NCBI GenBank assembly: GCA_030045215.1
Contig: JASIBJ010000604.1
Coordinates: 1-10,567 of the forward strand
Reading direction: 5' to 3'
From: Streptosporangiaceae bacterium
Lineage (GTDB): Bacteria > Actinomycetota > Actinomycetes > Streptosporangiales > Streptosporangiaceae
DNA: 10,567 nucleotides
Shown here: piece by piece, positions 6,301-10,567 of the stretch
Position numbering within the stretch: the stretch's first letter is position 1
Layout: the number at the start of each line of letters is the position of its first letter
Notes under the pieces: model-generated
Databases searched by the model: none
The model's input: only the letters and a program-made list of their open reading frames with translations
What the model was told of the DNA's origin: nothing
Translations under genes and position numbers: made by a program

Positions 6301-8009
6301 GTGTGTACGGCGCGGCCGCGCCGGCAGACGGGGGGATCCTGGAGCTGGCTGAGCCCGCCGGTGGCTGGACCGCCACGTTGAACGGGCACGCCCTTACCTC
6401 GATTGCCTCGCCCGCGGGCAACTGGGCACAGGCGTACAGGCTGCCGGCCGGGGGCGGGACGCTGGCCATTGGGCGCAGCGGGACGCTGCACGACCTGGTC
6501 ACTGCCCTCGAACTGCTCGCGTTCGTAGTGGTCGGGGCGCTTGCGCTGCCGGGCGTGCGGACAGCGGCCGAGCTCGAGGCGGCGGCAGCACCAGTCCAGG
6601 ACTCGGGCGCGGAAATGCCGGAGCCTGGATTGCCAGAACCGGCACCGGCCGCGGCTGCCAGCCGACGGCATCCGCCCAGGTCAGGCCGGGCCGGGCGGAC
6701 TGTGGTCGCGGGCCGGGGCCGCTCGGGACGTGGCAGTTCGCAGCGGAGCCGAGCCGGTCGGCGTGGTCAGGGGCCCGAGCCGGAGCTGGACGGTCTGGCC
6801 GAGCCCGCCGCCAGACGAGGCGCCGGCAAGCGGGCGCGCAGTGGTGCAGGAAGGGCGGCATCCACTGTCGCTGACGGCGCCAACGCTGTCGGCCGGAGGG
6901 CCAGGGCGGGATTGCCCGGAACGTCAGGTGCCAGGAGCGCATCCGAGGCCGCGGGCGCCGGGCCTGTGGTTGGCGGTACCGCGGGTGGCGGCGCAATGGA
7001 TGGCGCTGACCGTCTGCCTGCCGGCCGCACCGCGCGGGCGCGGCGGGAGGCCAGTCCTGGCCGTTCGGGGCGGGAGGCTGGTGCTGGCCGCGTGGGCCGG
7101 GAGGCCGTTGCTGGCCGGGACGCTGGTGTCGGCTGGGACGCTGGCGCGGGCCGGGAGAGTGACAGCGCGGTGGGTGCGGGGTCGGCCCGCGCCGCCTGGC
7201 CGGCCGGTCAGCCGGCCAGCAGGTTCTTGAGCGGCCCACCCTCCAGCGCTAATCGCGCTGAGACTCCGCCAGGGGGGCCCCGAGACGACCGGCGCGGACG
7301 CGGCGCCCCGTCACCGTCGGGTTCCTCTTACGACGACCTGCCGCCCGGCGGCGTAGCCGAGCCGCGGCAGCCTTACACCGGCCAGGAGGCCGCGCCGCGC
7401 TCGCCGTCTGGTGCTCCTTACCGCGACAGCGACTGGCGCGACCCCGCAGGGCGCGCGCAGTCGTCCGGCCGGGGCCGGGAACAGCCGGGGAGTCGGCGCC
7501 GCGAGCAGTCATCCGACTGGGATCGGGAGCAGCCGTCGAGCCGGGGCCGGGAGCAGGCAGGGAGTCGGCGCCCCGAGCAGCCATCCGACTGGGGTCGGCA
7601 GCAGCCGTCGAGCCGGGGCCGCGAGCAGCCATCCGACTGGGGTCGGCAGCAGCCGTCGAGCCGGGGCCGCGAGCAGCCGCAGCCGTCCTCTGGCTGGGCG
7701 GACACCGACGAGCCGCCATCATGGCAGCCAGGAAGTCGGGCGTCAGGGTGGCCCGAGCCCGGTCGCCGGCACGGCTGGCCCCATGGCCAGCCACCGGAGC
7801 AGCGTGCGGATCTTCCGGCCGGCCATGTCCCCCGGCAGGCGTCGGCCCGGCCCGCGCCCGACCAGGCCGGCTGGCCGGAGGCGGGCGACTCGCTTGAGGC
7901 CCTGCCCCCGATAGCCGAGGTGCCTCACGACGACTGGGGCGGGGCGCAGGAGCGAACGCGCCGCGGATGGCTAGCGCCCGAGGATGAGACGGGCGAGGAC
8001 ACGTGGTGA
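3369..8009 (+). CDS. Large membrane glycosyltransferase: GT2 domain, polytopic membrane region, long disordered tail
   Basis: A 1546-residue protein from the TTG at 3369. Residues about 39-280 are a GT-A family 2 domain: VVTAVIVGHDG (39-49), AVDTGSRDRS (72-81), the metal/nucleotide-sugar motif HDDC (149-152), SAGMLIRRDVW (226-236) and FGEDIDLCWR (249-258). A hydrophobic stretch follows at 313-334. A polytopic region runs from about 435 to 820 with roughly ten predicted helices, perhaps a GT-C-like or transport module. Residues 825-1040 look extracytoplasmic; a last helix is at 1043-1061. The remaining 480 residues are Gly/Arg/Ser/Pro-rich, repeat-bearing and probably disordered and cytoplasmic. 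Family knowledge: similar GT2 membrane proteins sit between whiB and a DUF5719 gene in Streptomyces; donor and acceptor are unknown. The start is uncertain: TTG 3369 has the best, though weak, upstream purines (GGACGGA), but homology begins near residue 38. The stop overlaps the DUF5719 start, so the pair is probably co-translated. Confidence 0.85.
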   Translation: MFTGTTTRAGRDAGVVAPGLRTEQQANQLSPNALNSQHVVTAVIVGHDGAAWLPHGIDALQEQTRPVQRVVAVDTGSRDRSGTVLTGKLGQGAVFGMERSTGYGSAVRRALQHKAANAPVPSEGGTGQGGVGQGRARSTDQVEWIWLLHDDCEPAPDALEQLLRGAAETPAAAVLGPKLRDWTDRAVILEAGLGLDSVGRRITGIEPREVDQGQHDGDRDVLGVSSAGMLIRRDVWDQVGGFDPGMTLFGEDIDLCWRVHAAGFRVRVITDAVVYHVMAATKGRRAISVGRRARLLQRRHALQTLLGNLPTGPMLVSLVANLMISFLRTLFYTVAKRGTAALDEAAAVAAVVGHPMRFAAARKRRARGRRVAYSRVRADLPPGHSVRRAAEFVALVMSRQSVAGHAAGRSATDDPDDDDSLLTDTGFLQRFITRPGVLLTIGLIVVALVAERSLLGGGPLGGGALVPAWEGASTLWGEVLRAYHPSGVGSASAAPPYAGFVALLATILLGKVWLAVDVLLLGAVPLAGLTALLALRKVTSSPRLQVWGAAAYALLPVAFGAVAAGRLGSAVAFALIPLIGLQAGRMFSSPPRQARRAAWATALCVTVGTAFVPVLWPMAVVGAVIALVVLPRSRPRLINLGIVAAVPLMLLLPWMLQQLAHPSTLLLEAGLQQPGLAATDLPARSLLLLSPGGPGLPPYWVSAALLVTGLAALLATRRRPLVMAGWCVALLGYAAAVLASRMVVTPPGGQQMTPWPGPALAVAAAGLLLAAVAGADGLGRVATAGGRQAQRRGSASRRFGVVVLSLAGLSAPLLAAAYWLVNGVSGPITQASGEIVPALAAPASAAESQLRTLVLSPDDGHVSYVLLRGDSPELTDSGLVPAPAAETALNQAVGALVAPGGDDAANQAQLLAHFDIGFVLMRAPLNQDLVSVLDEVAGLSPISMTPTFDLWRVTPTPSRVSVVEPDGAVVAIPSGAIGVYGAAAPADGGILELAEPAGGWTATLNGHALTSIASPAGNWAQAYRLPAGGGTLAIGRSGTLHDLVTALELLAFVVVGALALPGVRTAAELEAAAAPVQDSGAEMPEPGLPEPAPAAAASRRHPPRSGRAGRTVVAGRGRSGRGSSQRSRAGRRGQGPEPELDGLAEPAARRGAGKRARSGAGRAASTVADGANAVGRRARAGLPGTSGARSASEAAGAGPVVGGTAGGGAMDGADRLPAGRTARARREASPGRSGREAGAGRVGREAVAGRDAGVGWDAGAGRESDSAVGAGSARAAWPAGQPASRFLSGPPSSANRAETPPGGPRDDRRGRGAPSPSGSSYDDLPPGGVAEPRQPYTGQEAAPRSPSGAPYRDSDWRDPAGRAQSSGRGREQPGSRRREQSSDWDREQPSSRGREQAGSRRPEQPSDWGRQQPSSRGREQPSDWGRQQPSSRGREQPQPSSGWADTDEPPSWQPGSRASGWPEPGRRHGWPHGQPPEQRADLPAGHVPRQASARPAPDQAGWPEAGDSLEALPPIAEVPHDDWGGAQERTRRGWLAPEDETGEDTW
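7044..7124 (+). repeat. Three degenerate 27-bp (9-residue) repeats in the glycosyltransferase tail
   Basis: Residues 1226-1252 read REASPGRSG, REAGAGRVG, REAVAGRDA, each starting CGGGAGGC in DNA, with further GDA/GAG-like decay to about residue 1262. They are in frame and add basic, low-complexity sequence to the tail. This block is distinct from the 24-bp repeats downstream. Confidence 0.6.
7452..7669 (+). repeat. 24-bp (8-residue) coding repeats with an exact 48-bp tandem duplication
   Basis: About nine in-frame 8-residue units span residues 1362-1433 of the glycosyltransferase. Two flavours tend to alternate, REQPSSRG-like and REQPSDWG-like, with variants such as REQPGSRR and REQSSDWD. 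The DNA at 7574-7621 is repeated base for base at 7622-7669, which points to recent slippage or unequal exchange. All units keep the frame. This is a variable-length coding minisatellite, not a CRISPR array, since there are no unique spacers. Confidence 0.85.
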
Positions 8010-9532
8010 CCCGCATCCGCGCCGGGAAACTGCTGTTCGCGGCGTTCGTCGTGCTGGCGCTGGCCGCGATCTACGGGGTGGCCGGCCTGCGCCATCCGGA
8101 GCCGGCTGCCGGTTACGCGGCCGGCAAGGCGGTCCACGCTCCGGTGACCTCGGCCATCCGGGCCTGCCCGGCCCCTGGCTCGGCCGGCGTGGCGGCCGGC
8201 TCACTCGCGACTGCGGCGGTGCCCGGCACGGCGGCAGCCGGAACGGCGGTCGTGACCCGGCTCGTGGCCGGAGGCAGCACGACGCTCGGCCCGGTCGCGG
8301 CCAGCATCAGTCAGCCGGACGCGTCGCAGATCACGGCCGTGAAGACCGCTCCGGCGCTGCCCAAGAGCCTGCAGGCGAGTCAGCCAGGCTCCAGCCCGCA
8401 GGTCAGTACGCAGACGGGGCGAGGCGGAGTCGAGGTCAACGCCACCGGAGCCATGGCCCAGGGGCTGGCCGTCGAGCAGACCGGTCCTGGCGGCATCACG
8501 ACGGCCCAGTGCGGCAGCCCGGGCACGAGCTTCTGGTTCGTCGGACCCGGCCCGTCGTCGGCCGCCGACGTCGAGCTGTACCTCATGAATACCGACGGTC
8601 AGCCCGCCGACGCACAGCTCACGGCCGTGACCGATATGACCAAGGGCGGACCGCTCCTGGGCAATGTTGATAACGGCATCACGGTCCCGCCGCACAGCAT
8701 GGTGACCCAGTCGCTCGGCGTCCTGCTGCAGTCCGCGAAGATCGTCGCGCTGAACGTCACGACCAGCGTCGGCCGCGTGGTGGCCGCCGTGCGCGTGAGC
8801 AAGAGCAGTTCCGAGGAGGGCGGCTGGCTGCCGCAGGCCGCCGCGCCCGCCACTACCCAGGTGATCCCCGGCCTGCCGTCAGCCGGCGGCTCGCGCGAGC
8901 TGTACATTGCCGTGCCCGGCAATGCCGCGGCCTCGGTCAAGGTCACGGCGGTCACGGCCAGGGGCTCCTACCAGCCCACCGGCGGTACCGGCATCGAACT
9001 CCTCGGTAACACGGCTGACGAGATCTCCCTGCCCTCGATCGGCGGCGTGGCGAGCGCCGTCAAGATCTCCTCGTCTGTCCCGGTCGTGGCGGCCATGCTA
9101 GTGCCAGGCGGCCCGGTCGGGATGCCGGGCGCGATGGCCGAGAGCGCTGGGCCGGTCCAGGAGCAAGGCGTGCTCGTGGCCAGCCCGGTCGGTTCGGCCG
9201 GGGCGACCGACCTCGTGCTTTCCGCCCCCGCGCAGGCCGTCTCCGCGCTTGTCACCGTAACGGCCGCCGGTGTGCCAATCACCGGCCAATCCGGGACTGT
9301 GGTTCAAGTCAAGGCCGGGAACACCGTCGTCGTGCCGATCAAGGCGCCGCACGGGCGCCGGATCACCCAGGTCATGATCGTCGTCAGCCCGCAAGCTGGC
9401 TCGGGTCCGCTCTACGCGGCCCGCGTGATCACCTCGGGCGGAGTAATCCAGTCGATCATGCCGGTTCCCAGTTCGCTCACGTGGGTATCGGAACCCGCTG
9501 TGCACAGCTCGCTTGGCGCCCTCGTGCCCTGA
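8006..9532 (+). CDS. Membrane-anchored extracytoplasmic DUF5719-type protein
   Basis: A 508-residue protein of unknown function. A basic start (TRIRAGK) and one hydrophobic segment at about residues 9-27 (LLFAAFVVLALAAIYGVAGL) act as an uncleaved anchor or signal peptide. The rest is Ala/Gly/Val/Thr/Ser-rich with many beta-prone stretches, suggesting repeated beta-sandwich modules outside the membrane. The first 160 residues look like a flexible linker. Only two cysteines are seen, Cys54 and Cys169, which could form a disulfide. In the DUF5719 family, as I recall it, members lie directly downstream of the GT2 membrane protein, as here. The start is GTG at 8006: it gives a GTGA overlap with the glycosyltransferase stop, and GAGGA (7995-7999) lies 6 bases upstream. 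The adjacent GTG at 8003 is the alternative. It may be a partner or acceptor chaperone of the glycosyltransferase, which is inference. No catalytic motif is recognised. Confidence 0.8.
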   Translation: MTRIRAGKLLFAAFVVLALAAIYGVAGLRHPEPAAGYAAGKAVHAPVTSAIRACPAPGSAGVAAGSLATAAVPGTAAAGTAVVTRLVAGGSTTLGPVAASISQPDASQITAVKTAPALPKSLQASQPGSSPQVSTQTGRGGVEVNATGAMAQGLAVEQTGPGGITTAQCGSPGTSFWFVGPGPSSAADVELYLMNTDGQPADAQLTAVTDMTKGGPLLGNVDNGITVPPHSMVTQSLGVLLQSAKIVALNVTTSVGRVVAAVRVSKSSSEEGGWLPQAAAPATTQVIPGLPSAGGSRELYIAVPGNAAASVKVTAVTARGSYQPTGGTGIELLGNTADEISLPSIGGVASAVKISSSVPVVAAMLVPGGPVGMPGAMAESAGPVQEQGVLVASPVGSAGATDLVLSAPAQAVSALVTVTAAGVPITGQSGTVVQVKAGNTVVVPIKAPHGRRITQVMIVVSPQAGSGPLYAARVITSGGVIQSIMPVPSSLTWVSEPAVHSSLGALVP

Positions 9533-9540
9533 CCTGGCCC

Positions 9541-9574
9541 CCTGGCTGGCCGGCACCGCCGCGAAGCAGCCAGG
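9541..9574. terminator. Hairpin between convergent genes, possible two-way terminator
   Basis: CCTGGCTG (9541-9548) pairs perfectly with CAGCCAGG (9567-9574) around an 18-base loop. It fills most of the 42-bp gap between the DUF5719 stop and the stop of the convergent zincin-like gene. A symmetric stem would serve both strands. There is no T-run on either side, so the call rests on position and pairing. Confidence 0.4.
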
Positions 9575-10042
9575 CTAGTCGTCGCCCGGGTAGCTTGGGT
9601 CGACCGTCTGCGGGTCGACACCGAGCCAGCGCGCGAATTGCTCGACGATCACGTCCAGCACAAGCTCGGCGAGTTCCTCCTGCCCGTCGGCCCGCGCCAT
9701 CAGCGGCCGCCGGTACAGCACGATCCTGGCTGGGCGATCGGGCTCGCCCGGGACGACTGATCCCGGTTCCAGCCGGGCCAGGGGCACCGGCTCCACATCG
9801 TCCGGATCCGGCTCGAGGGGCGGGATTTCCTCGACGGCGAACTCGATGCCGGAAAGCTCGGTTTCCCAACGTGGCTCAAGCTGGGAGACCGCGAGCAGGA
9901 CCAGGTCGTCGAACCTCTCGACCTTCGTTCGGTACAGCGGCACATCCGGCGGGACGAGCGAGCCGCGCATCCCGCGGCCATGCCGGTCGCGACGGTGAAT
10001 GCGGCGGCCGGCTGGCCGGCGCTGACCGCTGCCCTCATGCAC
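9575..10042 (-). CDS. Zincin-like 'metallopeptidase family' protein without a recognisable HExxH site
   Basis: A 155-residue protein resembling the actinobacterial branch of the PF06262 zincin-like family. The basic motif RRDRHGRGMRGSLVPPDVPL (17-36), then FDDLVLLAVSQLEPRW (44-59), IEFAVEEIPPLE (66-77), IVLYRRPL (107-114) and the C-terminal helix ending WLGVDPQTVDPSY (139-151) support this. In active zincins the C-terminal helix carries HExxHxxGxxD. Here the equivalent stretch reads LVLDVIVEQFARWLG (127-141), with Leu129-Asp130 where His-Glu would be and Val133 where the next His would be. It is therefore probably not a zinc protease, though the fold may remain. The start GTG 10042 is chosen because it keeps the basic N-terminus and because a TANNNT element lies 8 bases upstream (possible leaderless start); ATG 9970 is an alternative giving 131 aa. 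Convergent with DUF5719, divergent from DUF3499. No signal peptide or membrane helix, so likely cytoplasmic. Confidence 0.75.
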   Translation of the reverse strand: MHEGSGQRRPAGRRIHRRDRHGRGMRGSLVPPDVPLYRTKVERFDDLVLLAVSQLEPRWETELSGIEFAVEEIPPLEPDPDDVEPVPLARLEPGSVVPGEPDRPARIVLYRRPLMARADGQEELAELVLDVIVEQFARWLGVDPQTVDPSYPGDD

Positions 10043-10050
10043 AGCTACCG

Positions 10051-10056
10051 AGCGTA
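10051..10056 (-). promoter_or_regulatory. Candidate -10 for a leaderless zincin-like mRNA
   Basis: On the minus strand TACGCT (10056-10051) fits TANNNT and ends 8 bases before the GTG at 10042. No Shine-Dalgarno sequence precedes that GTG. This is the layout of leaderless actinobacterial genes, where transcription starts at the first base of the start codon. No clear -35 is seen. Confidence 0.3.
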
Positions 10057-10134
10057 TCCCAGTCCCATTCCGGCTCTCCGGCCGCTGCGTTCTGGCAGCC
10101 GGAGACACGATCGCGCAGTGTGCCCCGGGTGGTG

Positions 10135-10164
10135 GCGTTACCGGCCGCCGATCGATACCGTCAA
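10135..10164 (-). promoter_or_regulatory. Alternative upstream promoter for the zincin-like gene
   Basis: On the minus strand TTGACG (10164-10159) is followed after 18 bases by TAACGC (10140-10135). The -35 is good; the -10 lacks the final T. Transcription would give a leader of about 85 bases. The 210-bp gap 10043-10252 otherwise shows no gene; a promoter for the rightward DUF3499 gene must also be within it, but I could not pick one with confidence. Confidence 0.25.
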
Positions 10165-10252
10165 CCGTTGTGAGGGTCCACCGAGAGCCTGCCCGTGCTG
10201 GCGACGGGAGACTGAGCGCCGTCGGCTGCCGGGGCAGGGCCGAGGTGGCCCA

Positions 10253-10567
10253 TTGAGTGCTCGGCAGTGCTCCCGGCCAGGGTGTCAGCAAGTTGCGCTG
10301 TACACCCTCACCTACGTGTACCGTGACTCGACGGCGGTGCTCGGGCCGCTTGCTGCCTTCGTCGAGCCGCACTGCTACGACCTGTGCGGTCGGCATGCCG
10401 ACCGGATGACGGCGCCCCGCGGCTGGGACGTGGTCCGGCTGCCCGCGGTGCCGGCCGAGGAGGAGGCAGACGACCTGGAGGCCCTGGCCAACGCCGTGCG
10501 CGAGGCCACTATCCCGCGGACGCCCGAGGAGCCGACGGGCCAGGGCATCGAGGTGGGCCGACGCGGG
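10253..10567 (+). CDS. DUF3499-type cysteine-rich protein, 5' part (cut by window end)
   Basis: The first 105 codons of a small protein, open to the right edge. Residues 5-12 (QCSRPGCQ) and 39-48 (PHCYDLCGRH) hold Cys6, Cys11, Cys41, Cys45 and His48, a zinc-ribbon-like ligand set. Between them lies the family hallmark TLTYVYRDSTAVLGPL (18-33), then MTAPRGWDVVRL (52-63) and DDLEALANAVREA (73-85), closely matching DUF3499 proteins of actinomycetes as I recall them. The start is TTG at 10253: GAGG (10242-10245) is 7 bases upstream, the N-terminus matches the family, and no ATG or GTG occurs in frame between 10151 and the TTG. Family members are about 120-160 aa, so a short, acidic and variable C-terminus is probably missing. 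Function unknown; a cytoplasmic metal- or nucleic-acid-binding role is inferred. Divergent from the zincin-like gene. In related genomes phosphomannomutase follows, which would lie outside this window. Confidence 0.85.
   Translation, partial: MSARQCSRPGCQQVALYTLTYVYRDSTAVLGPLAAFVEPHCYDLCGRHADRMTAPRGWDVVRLPAVPAEEEADDLEALANAVREATIPRTPEEPTGQGIEVGRRG

Noticed and set aside
6541..7230. A competing 229-codon plus-strand frame within the glycosyltransferase tail, considered as a frameshift or a separate gene
   Set aside because: It has no ribosome binding site or recognisable domain. The main frame continues without interruption to a stop that overlaps the DUF5719 start in the usual GTGA manner.
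7452..7669. CRISPR-like regular repeats
   Set aside because: The 24-bp units are contiguous, in frame and degenerate, with no unique spacers and no cas genes in the window. They encode an 8-residue peptide repeat.
10043..10396. N-terminal extension of the zincin-like protein to an upstream start near 10396
   Set aside because: It would run across the divergent promoter gap and the start of DUF3499. The extra residues do not resemble the family, which begins shortly before the RRDRHGRGMRG motif.

Overview
The window looks like chromosomal DNA from a high-GC actinomycete, probably a filamentous, Streptomyces- or Streptosporangiales-like organism. The evidence is the strong G/C bias at third codon positions, GTG and TTG starts, an S-adenosyl methyltransferase of the kind expanded in these bacteria, a WhiB sporulation regulator, and coenzyme F420 genes. 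No rRNA, tRNA, CRISPR array, transposase or integrase is visible, and the window reads as conserved core chromosome. Species cannot be named from sequence alone.

Layout, left to right. Positions 1-472 (+) hold the 3' end of a SAM-dependent methyltransferase. It is convergent with a two-gene F420 operon on the minus strand. There fbiA (2-phospho-L-lactate transferase, 1824-2774) is followed, through a 4-base GTGA overlap, by fbiB (430 aa, 535-1827), a fusion of F420 gamma-glutamyl ligase and an FMN nitroreductase-like domain. A compact AT-richer divergent promoter region (about 2775-3023) separates fbiA from whiB (3024-3305, +). The whiB gene is followed by a repeated hairpin sequence, then by a very large membrane glycosyltransferase (about 1546 aa, 3369-8009, +). 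That gene overlaps by four bases a DUF5719-type membrane-anchored extracytoplasmic protein (8006-9532, +). A hairpin lies in the short gap before a convergent gene for a zincin-like 'metallopeptidase family' protein (9575-10042, -). After a divergent 210-bp promoter region, a DUF3499-type zinc-ribbon-like protein starts at TTG 10253 and runs off the right edge.

How the genes may work together. FbiA and FbiB are consecutive enzymes of F420 synthesis, and their translation is probably coupled. The order fbiB-fbiA / whiB / glycosyltransferase / DUF5719 / metallopeptidase-like / DUF3499 matches, from memory, a conserved actinobacterial neighbourhood, with phosphomannomutase (manB/pmmA) expected just beyond the right edge. 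The best candidate for an undescribed function is the translationally coupled glycosyltransferase-DUF5719 pair. The first protein joins a cytoplasmic GT2 domain, a polytopic membrane domain, an extracytoplasmic domain and a roughly 480-residue disordered, repeat-rich tail. The second is an anchored surface protein. Together they could build or export a cell-surface glycan, but this is inference. The neighbouring zincin-like protein lacks a recognisable HExxH metal site and may not be a protease.
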